Assembly (NCBI RefSeq): GCF_001280305.1
Contig: NZ_CP012623.1
Coordinates: forward strand, 3,596,001 to 3,660,000
DNA from: Hymenobacter sp. DG25A
GTDB lineage: Bacteria; Bacteroidota; Bacteroidia; Cytophagales; Hymenobacteraceae
DNA length: 64,000 nucleotides
Direction: 5' to 3'
The position numbers and the translations under genes are program-made. This document shows positions 53,797 through 61,850 of the stretch, piece after piece. Within the stretch, counting starts at the first letter, position 1. Every line of letters begins with the position of its first letter. The notes under the pieces are model-generated. The model saw only the letters and a program-made list of their open reading frames with translations. It did no database searches and had not been told where the DNA came from.

Positions 53797-54546
53797 TTAG
53801 CGCCGCCGCGAGTTAAACCCGAACAGCAGGCTGAAGCGGGCCCCGCCATTGCCGGGTACTACTGCAAAATTTACCGGAAAATTCACCCCGTAGGCCTGGA
53901 AGGAGGTGCCAACGGCCAAGGCAATGTTGGCACTCACGGGCGTCAGGTTGGGCCCAATGCCAAACTCAAACCCCTTCTTGCCCCGAATACCAATCAGGCC
54001 GTTTACGCTGGGGATAAATTTACCCTGCTCCAGACCGCCAATCAGCGGTACTATCTCAAACAGGCCGGAGGTGCCGTTGGGCAGGCGGAAAATGCGCGTT
54101 TCAAACTGCCAGCCAAACTGCGTGAGGAAGGGATTCAGGCTAAACTCGTCCTTGGCCTTGTCTACTACGGCCCCTGTCAGGACCGTAATGCCGATGCGGG
54201 GCCCGCTTAGGTGCACGGGGTCGAAGGCGGGGTTGGCGTCGCCGGGCACCACCGAGCCATCGGTAGGGGGAGCTACGCCGCCGGGCGGTGCCTGGCGCGG
54301 GAGCCCGCCTGCCTGCTGTTGCGGCTGCTGGGGCGTAATAATTTCCTTGGAGCCATTGGCGTAGCGAATCATGAACACCTCGGACTTGTACACCGAAATC
54401 AGCGGGCCTTCCGGGTTATCGAAGCGTTTGTAGGTGATGAGGGTAGGGGTTATCTCCACCACTTTCACCTGTACCTCTTCGCCGTTTTGCTTCACCAACA
54501 AGTCCTGGGCCTGCGCCAGGCCGCTTATCAGCATAAGCCAGAACAA
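53797..54546 (-). CDS. Hypothetical exported protein, paralogue of its downstream neighbour
   Basis: The first 60 residues (DLLVKQNGEEVQVKVVEITP, EVFMIRYANGSKEII) match the module of the next gene. A Pro/Gln/Gly-rich linker follows, then a C-terminal part that looks like an outer-membrane barrel (LSGPRIGITVLTGAVVDKAK, NLTPVSANIALAVGTSFQAYGVNFPVNFAVV, RFSLLFGFNSRRR). The in-frame start is TTG 54546 or an internal ATG, both giving a short signal peptide. An ATG at 54566 begins a better signal peptide but is out of frame by one base, so a frameshift in the first codons is possible. Confidence 0.65.
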   Translation of the reverse strand: MFWLMLISGLAQAQDLLVKQNGEEVQVKVVEITPTLITYKRFDNPEGPLISVYKSEVFMIRYANGSKEIITPQQPQQQAGGLPRQAPPGGVAPPTDGSVVPGDANPAFDPVHLSGPRIGITVLTGAVVDKAKDEFSLNPFLTQFGWQFETRIFRLPNGTSGLFEIVPLIGGLEQGKFIPSVNGLIGIRGKKGFEFGIGPNLTPVSANIALAVGTSFQAYGVNFPVNFAVVPGNGGARFSLLFGFNSRRR

Positions 54547-54756
54547 AAAAGTAGCTGCTTTCTCATAGGTGGTGTGGTTAAAAGATTAATCAGGGTTAAA
54601 GCTGAACTTATTAATGATAAGCTGCAAGATGATATAAGCCTCCGGCGGACTTCCTGAGAAACCTATGCATCTATGTAAAAAATTGAATGATAGTGATTTG
54701 TAGATGAATATTCAGACTTTATTATTCTGCATATTTGAAGCCTATACTTAGCTATT

Positions 54757-56274
54757 ATGGATGATCTGCGCACGGCGCTGCTGGCCCTGCCCTTAGAAGA
54801 GCGAAAAGACTTCCTGCAATTCCTGCATCGGCAGGGCCGCAAAAGCAAAGGCCGCATGGATGCGCGCCTGGGCGAGCTGCTGCTGCACAAGAAGGAATAC
54901 ACCACTGACGAACTGCTGGCGCTCCTGTACCCGGAAGAGCCCAACGCCGTGGCGTACTATGCGCTGCGCAAGCGCCTGCTCCGCCACTTCACCGATTATC
55001 TGGTGCTGCGCCAGCTGCAGCAGGACCCCACCACGGCCGCCACCGGGCGCGGGCTCCTGCAATTGGCCCAATACCTCTTTGAAACCGGCGTGCCCCGGCT
55101 GGCCTGGTCCACCGTGCGCAAAGCCGAGAAGCTGGCCCAGGCCAATGACCAGTATGAGCTGCTGAACTCGGTATTCAACCTGCAGATTGCGCACGCCCAC
55201 AGCGAGTACGCCGACGACCTGACCAGCATCATCCGGCGCCGCAACCTCAATAAGAAAGCCGCCGATGAGGAAGAGCGCGCCGCCATTGCCAGCAGCCTGA
55301 TCCGGCAGCGCCTGCTGGAAGCCCGGGCCCTGGGCCGCAACGCCGCCTTCGATACCATTGCGCACGAGGTGCTGCGCGAGTATGACTTGCTGGAGGCCTT
55401 TGCCCGGCGCCCCACGCTGCTCTACCAGCTGCTGTCCATTGCCCGCAACACCATGCTGGCCCGCCGCGACTTCGCTTCCTTTGAGCCCTTTATCATCCGC
55501 TGCTACCACCTCATGGAAAAGCGCCACGGGTTTGCGCCCGCGCACCGCTACTATCAGTTGGGTCTGCTTTATATGATAGCGCACGTGCTCTACCGCAACC
55601 GGCACTTCCAGCGCTCCATGGAATACCTGGAAACCCTGCGTCAAACCCTGGCCGACGGCCCCCGCAGTCTGCACGCCGAGTACTACCCGCGCTATATTGC
55701 TTTGCTGGCGGCCAACCAGGCCTTTCTGCGCCGCAATGCCGACAGCATCCGGCTGCTGGAAAGCATGCTCCGGGGCGCTACTACGGCCATGCGGCTCCAG
55801 GACCAGCTCACCATCCGGCTGGGGCTGGGCTTCCACTATTTCGCCGAAGGCCGCTACGCCAAAACCAACCAAGTACTGCTGGCCATTGGCCGCTCCGACC
55901 AGTGGTGCGAGCAGAAAATGGGCGTGGAATGGACTTTGAATAAAAGCATGGGCGAAATGCTGGTGCAGCTGGAGCTGGGCAACCCTGATCTGGCCCTGAA
56001 CCGCCTGCGCGCCATTGAGCGCAGCGTGCGGGAGCGGTTTGGCGACACCGGAGCTTATCAGTACATTCTCAGCTATCTGGCTCTGGTGCGGGAAATTATT
56101 CAGGATCCGGCCGTGGCTACGTGCCCGGCCTTTGCGGAGCGCGTGGCCCAGATGCCCCACTTTTTGCCCCTGGAGCGAGAAGACCTGCAGGCCCTGAGCT
56201 TTTACGCATGGCTGAAAGCCCGCACGTTAGCCAAGCCTTACTATGAAGTGTTGCTGGCCCTGGCCGGCGCTTAA
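54757..56274 (+). CDS. Hypothetical all-helical TPR-like protein (505 aa)
   Basis: I do not recognise a named family. The 505-residue cytoplasmic protein has no signal peptide or membrane helix and is predicted helical throughout, with repeats resembling TPR units (PRLAWSTVRKAEKLAQANDQYELLNSVF; RHFQRSMEYLETLRQTLAD; GRYAKTNQVLLAIGRS; GNPDLALNRLRAIERSV). The N-terminus (LPLEERKDFLQFLHRQGR, YTTDELLALLYPEEP, YYALRKRLLRHFTDYL) looks like a helical winged segment. Such proteins usually act as scaffolds. It is a single gene ending in a terminator. Confidence 0.65.
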   Translation: MDDLRTALLALPLEERKDFLQFLHRQGRKSKGRMDARLGELLLHKKEYTTDELLALLYPEEPNAVAYYALRKRLLRHFTDYLVLRQLQQDPTTAATGRGLLQLAQYLFETGVPRLAWSTVRKAEKLAQANDQYELLNSVFNLQIAHAHSEYADDLTSIIRRRNLNKKAADEEERAAIASSLIRQRLLEARALGRNAAFDTIAHEVLREYDLLEAFARRPTLLYQLLSIARNTMLARRDFASFEPFIIRCYHLMEKRHGFAPAHRYYQLGLLYMIAHVLYRNRHFQRSMEYLETLRQTLADGPRSLHAEYYPRYIALLAANQAFLRRNADSIRLLESMLRGATTAMRLQDQLTIRLGLGFHYFAEGRYAKTNQVLLAIGRSDQWCEQKMGVEWTLNKSMGEMLVQLELGNPDLALNRLRAIERSVRERFGDTGAYQYILSYLALVREIIQDPAVATCPAFAERVAQMPHFLPLEREDLQALSFYAWLKARTLAKPYYEVLLALAGA

Positions 56275-56287
56275 TTGCATAAAACAC

Positions 56288-56322
56288 AAAAGCGCCCCCG
56301 GCACGAGACCAGGGGCGCTTTT
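56288..56322. terminator. Bidirectional terminator
   Basis: AAAAGCGCCCC (56288-56298) pairs with GGGGCGCTTTT (56312-56322) with T run; it lies between two convergent genes. Confidence 0.8.
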
Positions 56323-56355
56323 ATAGAAAGTACAGCGCCCGTTTGGGCAGCGTAC

Positions 56356-56628
56356 TTAGTTTTTAACTTCTTCTTTAGCAGCGGCAGCAGCTTCGTTGGC
56401 AGTCTGCTCGGTGGTAGTAGCAGCCTTTTCGCCGGCAGCTTCTACAGTCTGGCCAGCGCCTTCCATGGCGTCATCCGTAGCAGCAGCAGCCGTGTCGGCA
56501 GCCATTTCGGTGTTAGCAGCCGCGTTATCTACGGTGGTTTCAGCCTGCTGCTCTTCGGTCTTGGTGCAGGAAGTGGCAACAGCAGCGAAAGCAACGGCAA
56601 TCAGGGCAGATTTCAGCGAGAATTTCAT
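56356..56628 (-). CDS. Ala/Glu/Thr-rich small lipoprotein
   Basis: The 90-residue product has a lipoprotein signal with Cys21 (AAVATSCTKTEEQQ) and a low-complexity mature part dominated by Ala, Thr, Glu and Asp (ANTEMAADTAAAATDDAMEG, EAAAAAKEEVKN), likely one long amphipathic helix or disordered. Similar short acidic lipoproteins are frequent in this lineage; none has a known function that I can name. It forms its own unit. Confidence 0.7.
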   Translation of the reverse strand: MKFSLKSALIAVAFAAVATSCTKTEEQQAETTVDNAAANTEMAADTAAAATDDAMEGAGQTVEAAGEKAATTTEQTANEAAAAAKEEVKN

Positions 56629-56789
56629 AGGAATGATGTTTGAGTCAGTTGGAAATGTTGCCCTTAATCAGGTTGTGGAAGAAAGGTAACCCGTTGGCCC
56701 AGGGCTGGCCCTGTATTTGTCGGGGCAGGGCAACGCTGGCCCCCTGGCTGGCGTAGGTCTGATTTCGATTTCTTCTGCTTTTCATTTCT

Positions 56790-57242
56790 ATGCGTCTGGT
56801 CCGTTTTTGCCTCTTTGCTTTTCTATGCTTGTCGTTTTCATTCAGCCAGGCGCAATCGGCCAATGATGGTTTTCTGCGCCGTGACGGCACCATGTATGTG
56901 GTGCGCAACGGCGCTCAGCGGCCCATGACGCAGGATATACACCTGCCCAATGGCCGCACCGTAAGCCGGGATGGATTTATAGTGGAAACCGACGGCCGCC
57001 ATACCGAGCTGGCCGAAGGACAGGGCTGCACGCTCCACGGTGCGGTGGTAGCCGTGCGCGCCGGAGCCGGTGGGCAGCTAACTTTTGCTTCAGCGCCCCG
57101 CCCGGCTGCCTCCGCTGCCACGCGGGTAGCCGCGGAGCCCACCGGGTGGCAGCGCTGGGTGCAATATGGCCCTCGGGGCAAAGCCAAAGGACACAAGAAA
57201 AACGGCAAGCACAAAGGCGGCAAGCACCGGGGCGATGATTAA
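56790..57242 (+). CDS. DUF6799-type secreted protein
   Basis: The 150-residue protein has a signal peptide (to about residue 22, FSQAQ), then two copies of a short beta motif: DGFLRRDGTMYVVRNGAQRPMTQDIHLPNGRTVSRDGFIV, which I recognise as DUF6799, a family common in Hymenobacter. The C-terminal third is an Ala-rich linker and a very basic tail (GPRGKAKGHKKNGKHKGGKH). Function is unknown. It lies alone, convergent with the NERD-like/WG gene. Confidence 0.7.
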   Translation: MRLVRFCLFAFLCLSFSFSQAQSANDGFLRRDGTMYVVRNGAQRPMTQDIHLPNGRTVSRDGFIVETDGRHTELAEGQGCTLHGAVVAVRAGAGGQLTFASAPRPAASAATRVAAEPTGWQRWVQYGPRGKAKGHKKNGKHKGGKHRGDD

Positions 57243-57269
57243 CCGAAAAGGCCGGACTGCTCTGGCTGG

Positions 57270-59108
57270 TTAGTTATCCACCGGGTCGCCGTCGGCGTCA
57301 ATAAAGAAGGTTTTGCCATCCTGCGTTACCCGGGCCTTGCCGTCCACGAAGTCGCTGGCCTGGGTGTATTGGCCAAAGGGTTCCGTGCCTTGGTCGGGGT
57401 TGGCCAGGTAGCGGGGAGTGATGAAGGTGTAGTGGCCTTTCATCTTCACGCGGGCCACACCTTTATGGAAGGAGTAGGCTTCCTGGAAAACGGGTGGTGG
57501 GGTTTCGGTTTCCTCGGGCCCGGTAATGTAAAACCAGCCCCGCTGATTGAGCACGGCGGCCCGGCCCTCGCTAAAGTCAAGAGCATTGTAGAAATACTGC
57601 GGAAACTCCTGGCCGTCCTCGTCCACAAAGGTGTACAGGTCGCCGATGCGGACGCGGGCATAGCCGTCGGAGTACGGCTTTAGGGCATCGTAGGCGGGCG
57701 GGAGGGTTTCGTCTCCATCGGTATCTACAAAACCATACGCCCCATCCTTCTTCACCACGGCATTGCCGTTAGCATCAAACTCCTCTACGGAGCTGTACAG
57801 GGCCGGAATCACCAGGTCGCCATCCTCATCGGCATATCCCCACTTACCGTCTTTCTGGAAAGGGTGGGGGGTATCGGCTGTGAGGTGGCTGAGGCCCCAC
57901 AGGCTTAGGCCCAGTACGGCAGCTCCGGCGGCAGCCACGCCCACCCGCGGCAAGCGGCGGCGCCAGGCCCGCACCCGCCGAAACCCGGGCGCCACCAGAC
58001 CTTTCAACTGAGTGCCGGCCGATGACTGGCGCTGCATCTGCTCTTCCAGCTGCCTGATTTTAGCATCCAGCGCCTGGTTGCGGGCCGCCGACTCTGCCTG
58101 CGAAGCCCGGATAGCTTCCTCCAGCGCCTCCTTTTCGCGGTTTTCGGTGGCCAGCTGCTGACGGATGGTAGCCGCTTCGGGCGCTACTGCCGGGGCCTGC
58201 GCCAGCTGGGCGCGGAGCTGGGCAATGCTTTGCTCCCGCTCCGCGTCGCGGGCTTCCATGGCCTGTAGCTGTCGGGCTAGCTCCGCCTGCATGGTGGCGC
58301 GCAGCTGCTCCAGCTCCTGCTTTTCCTGCTGGTGGGTTTGGCCGGTTGTGGTTTGGTAGGCGTTGCGGTCTACGTCCTCAATATCTTCGGCCCCCAGCCA
58401 GCTCCAGAGCTGCGCTGCTTTCTGCCGGAAAAAGTCGCCGGCATTTTCCGGGTAGGCCGGCTCCTGCTCCGGCTCGTTTTCATGGGTTGTTGCTGTTTCA
58501 GTAGGTTCCTGACCTGCGTGGGTTTCGGCCGGAGCGGCTCCCAGCGTTTCGGCCAACTGGTGCAGCTCAGTAGCAGAAAGGTCTATTTCGGGTGTGGCCA
58601 GCTGGCTCAGGCGGCGGGTAAAACGACCTGGGTCGGCCAGCAAATGGAAGTTACTGGAGCCAGGTACGGCACTCATGGCCGCCTCTACTTCCGGAGCAAA
58701 AGTCACTGGCTCGCCAAACAGCAGCAGTCCGGTGGTAAAGTTCAGATTGGCCTGATCGGCCGTGAGGTGGGGGCGCAGGAAATCAGCCAGCGCTTCTTTT
58801 TGCTGTTGAAAAGCCTGATAGGGGTTGGCGGCCTGCTTGCCCGGCATGGGGGCGCCGCCCAGCTGCCAGGGGGCGCTGGCAAAGTCTGTGAGGGTGAGGT
58901 GGCCGCCGCGGGGCTCTAGCAGGAGAATAGCCACCGCATGCGGGCGAATCAGTACAGCATCGAGCACCAGACCATTGCCTACGGCCAGCTGGCCCAGCAA
59001 CAGGGTATCGGGCGCGTCGGCTTCCGCCTGTAAAGCGTCCCGGACCGCTTCATACTGTGCAAGCCGGGCGGGGGTGGGGAAAGCGGAAAAAAGAACTTCG
59101 TATAACAT
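57270..59108 (-). CDS. NERD-like, coiled-coil, membrane-anchored WG-repeat protein
   Basis: The 612-residue protein joins three parts. Residues 1-170 resemble a nuclease-related (NERD) domain: GLVLDAVLIRPHAVAILLLE places D50 and E65, but the usual E-x-K is E-P-R, so activity is doubtful. Residues 255-362 form a coiled coil (QEKQELEQLRATMQAELARQ, LDAKIRQLEEQMQRQ). A membrane helix follows (389-409) with a basic flank. From 417 to the end are WG repeats (KDGKWGYADEDGDLVIPALY, KDGAYGFVDTDGDETLPPAY, DGKTFFIDADGDPVD). The NERD part would be cytoplasmic and the WG part outside. ATG 59108 is preferred to 59141. Confidence 0.75.
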   Translation of the reverse strand: MLYEVLFSAFPTPARLAQYEAVRDALQAEADAPDTLLLGQLAVGNGLVLDAVLIRPHAVAILLLEPRGGHLTLTDFASAPWQLGGAPMPGKQAANPYQAFQQQKEALADFLRPHLTADQANLNFTTGLLLFGEPVTFAPEVEAAMSAVPGSSNFHLLADPGRFTRRLSQLATPEIDLSATELHQLAETLGAAPAETHAGQEPTETATTHENEPEQEPAYPENAGDFFRQKAAQLWSWLGAEDIEDVDRNAYQTTTGQTHQQEKQELEQLRATMQAELARQLQAMEARDAEREQSIAQLRAQLAQAPAVAPEAATIRQQLATENREKEALEEAIRASQAESAARNQALDAKIRQLEEQMQRQSSAGTQLKGLVAPGFRRVRAWRRRLPRVGVAAAGAAVLGLSLWGLSHLTADTPHPFQKDGKWGYADEDGDLVIPALYSSVEEFDANGNAVVKKDGAYGFVDTDGDETLPPAYDALKPYSDGYARVRIGDLYTFVDEDGQEFPQYFYNALDFSEGRAAVLNQRGWFYITGPEETETPPPVFQEAYSFHKGVARVKMKGHYTFITPRYLANPDQGTEPFGQYTQASDFVDGKARVTQDGKTFFIDADGDPVDN

Positions 59109-59232
59109 AGGAGCAAAAAGCGGCACAGGGCCCGGGCGCATGTACGAAAAGGAGTCTGGTAGGGTGGCTTAACTTTTCCGGCGGCAAACAAGTATATGCC
59201 AGCACTACCTCGGCTTTTTTTCGTTTCATTCT

Positions 59233-59634
59233 ATGGATTCCATCACCCCCACTCCCCAGTCTACGCCTACGCCCACAGTACCCCTGGAAGTAAGCGACGA
59301 ACAAAACTCTGCCTTGGTCGAGGATACGCTCACATTGCTCAACGAAGGAGTTCCCAGCCGGCAAAACAAGCATGGCCTTTCGGAAATCGGTCGTTGGGAA
59401 GAAGTGCTGCGTGCCAGCGGCCGGCCGGGCCTGGCCAAAATTACGCAGGAAATGACAGCTCTGCGTGAACAGCTCAGCCAGGAAAACCCTGATAGCCACA
59501 CCCTGGCCGAAATAATGGCCAGCCTGGGCAATGAAACCATAAAGGTAGCGGAAGAAGCTGCCAACGGCTACACCGCGCCCCTCACGCATTTGGGTAAGAT
59601 TCTCATCAAGCTGGGTTCTACGTTGTCGCGCTAG
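59233..59634 (+). CDS. Hypothetical protein (133 aa)
   Basis: I recognise no family. The product begins with a Pro/Thr-rich stretch (SITPTPQSTPTPTVP), followed by a helical part (SDEQNSALVEDTLTLLNEG, ALREQLSQENPDSHTLAEIMASLGNETIKVAEEA). There is no signal peptide or membrane helix. It diverges from the NERD-like/WG gene across 124 bases and ends in a hairpin. Confidence 0.6.
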   Translation: MDSITPTPQSTPTPTVPLEVSDEQNSALVEDTLTLLNEGVPSRQNKHGLSEIGRWEEVLRASGRPGLAKITQEMTALREQLSQENPDSHTLAEIMASLGNETIKVAEEAANGYTAPLTHLGKILIKLGSTLSR

Positions 59635-59660
59635 CGGCTACCCACAGCCTGCTCTAAGCC

Positions 59661-59694
59661 AGAACGCCCGGCCACGTAAGTGGCCGGGCGTTCT
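59661..59694 (+). terminator. Terminator after the 133-residue hypothetical gene
   Basis: Arms AGAACGCCCGGCCAC (59661-59675) and GTGGCCGGGCGTTCT (59680-59694) with a GTAA loop, followed by GTTGTT. Confidence 0.75.
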
Positions 59695-59734
59695 GTTGTT
59701 AGGAAAAGGAGTGCCGAAGCTTGCGCGGCCGCCG

Positions 59735-59742
59735 TACCTTTG
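59735..59742 (+). promoter_or_regulatory. -7 promoter element of the CxxC gene
   Basis: TACCTTTG is an exact TAnnTTTG match, 21 bases before the ATG at 59764. Confidence 0.55.
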
Positions 59743-59763
59743 CCGCCTATTCGCTTTAAACCT

Positions 59764-60780
59764 ATGGCTGCCGCTCCCGACCTGACCCTCTACGACCCGT
59801 TTGATAGCATGCGCTTTGGCCCGCACCTGTGCTTTTTGTGCGGTATGGCCGTAACGCCGCCCCAGGATACGGTGCCGGTGTTTGCCGAGTGGCTGATGGA
59901 CCGCTACAACCTGCGCGCCCGCCAGATGCGCCTGCTGGATCAAAGCATTGTTACCAACGAGGAGCTGCGCATACCCTGCTGCCCCACCTGCCGCCAGCAG
60001 CACGTAGAGCCGCTGGAAGCAACCATAAAAGCGGCCACGGAAGGCGGGCAGAATAGCCTGCGCGCCCTGCCGGAAAAAACGGTTTTCCTGTGGCTGGGTA
60101 AGATGTTCTATGGTATCCTGATGAAGGAGCTGCTCACGGAACAGGCGCCCCTCATCAAGCCCCAGTACCCATTGGCGGAAAATGCCCAGATGCTCCTGCG
60201 CTTTCAGGCGTTCTTTCAGGTGTTTCAGGCGTTGCGCGTGCCCATCGAGTTTGAGGACTTCACGCCCAGCTCCCTGTTTATTCTGGAGGTTGCCCCCGAG
60301 GAGGATACCATTGCCTTTGAGTACGACGACGACCTGACCACCATGGTCTTCAGCATTAAGCTGGATAATACCGTGCTGGTGGCCTGCCTGCTGGATAATG
60401 GCATAATTCGGCAGGCCATGCGCCAGGTGTATGCTGATGCGCAGGCGCGCCCCCTGCACCCGGTGCAGATTGCTGAATTCAAGGCCCGCGTGTACTACGC
60501 GGCCTATCTGTTTAATGTAGTGCCCGATTATTACCCGCGTACGATACAGCCCGGCGACAGCCAGGTCGTGTACGACACCCTCATCGATGATATTACGCGG
60601 GAAATCTTCAATCCCTGGGAAAATTCAGGGTATGCGCAGTCGTTATTGGAGATGTGGAAGCGGTGGCAGATTCCGCTCACGGATATTATGCGCGACCCGG
60701 CTCAGCCCCTGAGCTTTCTGTACGACGCCGCGGGGAAACCCCGCCTCCTGACGACTTTCCCGGCATCAGCGGCCGGGTAA
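59764..60780 (+). CDS. Hypothetical protein with N-terminal Cys4-type metal site
   Basis: I do not recognise the family. The 338-residue soluble protein has CFLCG (C23, C26) and CCPTC (C72, C73, C76), which could bind a zinc ion as CxxC...CxxC, near the N-terminus. The remainder is mixed alpha/beta with acidic patches (EVAPEEDTIAFEYDDDL) and no known motif. The promoter motif fixes ATG 59764 and rules out the longer frame from 59680. A nucleic-acid-related role is a guess from the zinc knuckle; no catalytic residues are apparent. Confidence 0.65.
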   Translation: MAAAPDLTLYDPFDSMRFGPHLCFLCGMAVTPPQDTVPVFAEWLMDRYNLRARQMRLLDQSIVTNEELRIPCCPTCRQQHVEPLEATIKAATEGGQNSLRALPEKTVFLWLGKMFYGILMKELLTEQAPLIKPQYPLAENAQMLLRFQAFFQVFQALRVPIEFEDFTPSSLFILEVAPEEDTIAFEYDDDLTTMVFSIKLDNTVLVACLLDNGIIRQAMRQVYADAQARPLHPVQIAEFKARVYYAAYLFNVVPDYYPRTIQPGDSQVVYDTLIDDITREIFNPWENSGYAQSLLEMWKRWQIPLTDIMRDPAQPLSFLYDAAGKPRLLTTFPASAAG

Positions 60781-60801
60781 AAAGTATGGCTTTTTGAACG
60801 C

Positions 60802-61353
60802 TTAGCCTTCGTTCCAGGCTTCGGAAGCCGAAACCTTGGTAATGCGCACGCCTTTCCACAAACCGAAGTCGTCGCGGGTCATCCGGCCGCGAATCTCCCG
60901 CTCGTTTACCAGCACGTCAATGCAGTGGCGGTGGCGGCGGTTCATGGTGTCGTGAATGACGTAAACGCCATCCAACTCATCGGAAAGGCCCGATACCCGT
61001 ACCTGGTCGCCGTACTTCAGCGGGCCACCCCAGTGTTTCAGTAAGTCTCGGGAAACGGCTACCCAGCGGGTTTTGCTGGAATGGTTGCGCGGAATGCGCG
61101 AGTTGTCGGCGGTAATGAACGGCTCAGAATCAGTCTGTCGTACATCGGGCGTGTACACCGTAGCCGTTACGGTATAATGAGGTAATTGCTTGGGCAGGTT
61201 GGCTGAATAGCTGCCGGGTTGTAGGGTTACCGCGCGGGGGGTAATAACCGGCGGCGCAACGATGGTGTAAGTGACCGAATGGTTCGGCGAAGGGGGGAGC
61301 AGAGCAGTTTGGGGGGCGAAGATGAGGTTTAGCAGAAATAGAGCAATAGACAT
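60802..61353 (-). CDS. 3D-domain (double-psi beta-barrel) exported protein
   Basis: The 183-residue product has a hydrophobic N-terminal signal (MSIALFLLNLIFAPQTALL), a linker, and a domain resembling the 3D domain of MltA-like proteins: TVTATVYTP, FITADNSRI, KTRWVAVSRDLL, YGDQVRVSGL, DGVYVIHDTMNRRHRHCIDVLV. Several aspartates in this pattern are the basis for the name. Such proteins bind or cleave peptidoglycan. RlpA-type domains have the same fold and are the alternative. The frame extends to 61431, so a cytoplasmic N-terminal extension of 26 residues cannot be excluded. Confidence 0.7.
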   Translation of the reverse strand: MSIALFLLNLIFAPQTALLPPSPNHSVTYTIVAPPVITPRAVTLQPGSYSANLPKQLPHYTVTATVYTPDVRQTDSEPFITADNSRIPRNHSSKTRWVAVSRDLLKHWGGPLKYGDQVRVSGLSDELDGVYVIHDTMNRRHRHCIDVLVNEREIRGRMTRDDFGLWKGVRITKVSASEAWNEG

Positions 61354-61431
61354 GGCGTTTGAGTTTGTGGACTTCCGTTTAAGCCAGGAAGTATAAGCTT
61401 CGTCCAAATTTGACAAACCTGCCTGAGGCAA

Positions 61432-61814
61432 GGAGCGTACCCTTAGAACGAGACAAAGGTTACACTTTTTTTAGATGAGTGCCTTTAAGCTATATAATTT
61501 ATGTTGATTTCAATTTATCATTTTGTTTTATCAAGAAAATAAGTCTTTAAAAGCAGACCGAAGATGCTATAACGCACGGCACTGTTACTACGCCAGAGGC
61601 GAGGTTTGAACTGAATAGTACAATTTCAATCATTTTTTAGTGCCAATATTTTACACCGACGAATTGCTTGGTAAGCATCTGTTTTTATGCAGCGTTGCCG
61701 AACAACAGCCTCGTTAGCGCGTAGGTAATTACCGGTTATCTAATCCTTGGGTAATACCTCAGAATAAGCCTAGTTCCGCCTACGTATAGTGAGGCGCTAC
61801 CTGGCTTTCCCTCC
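61432..61814. other. Stretch without a recognisable gene
   Basis: This 383-base stretch is AT-rich with several T runs and carries stops in all frames. On the minus strand AACCTTTG (61454-61461) is one base off a -7 element for the 3D-domain gene. I see no protein, tRNA or repeat here. Confidence 0.6.
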
Positions 61815-61834
61815 GTGCTCCGGAGCACTTTTTT
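61815..61834 (+). terminator. Short hairpin with T6 run ahead of the royal-jelly-type gene
   Basis: GTGCTCCGGAGCAC (61815-61828) is a perfect palindrome followed by six T. It is terminator-like on the plus strand and lies 17 bases before the next start codon, although no plus-strand gene precedes it within 1 kb. Confidence 0.45.
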
Positions 61835-61850
61835 CGTTTTTTATTCGCTG

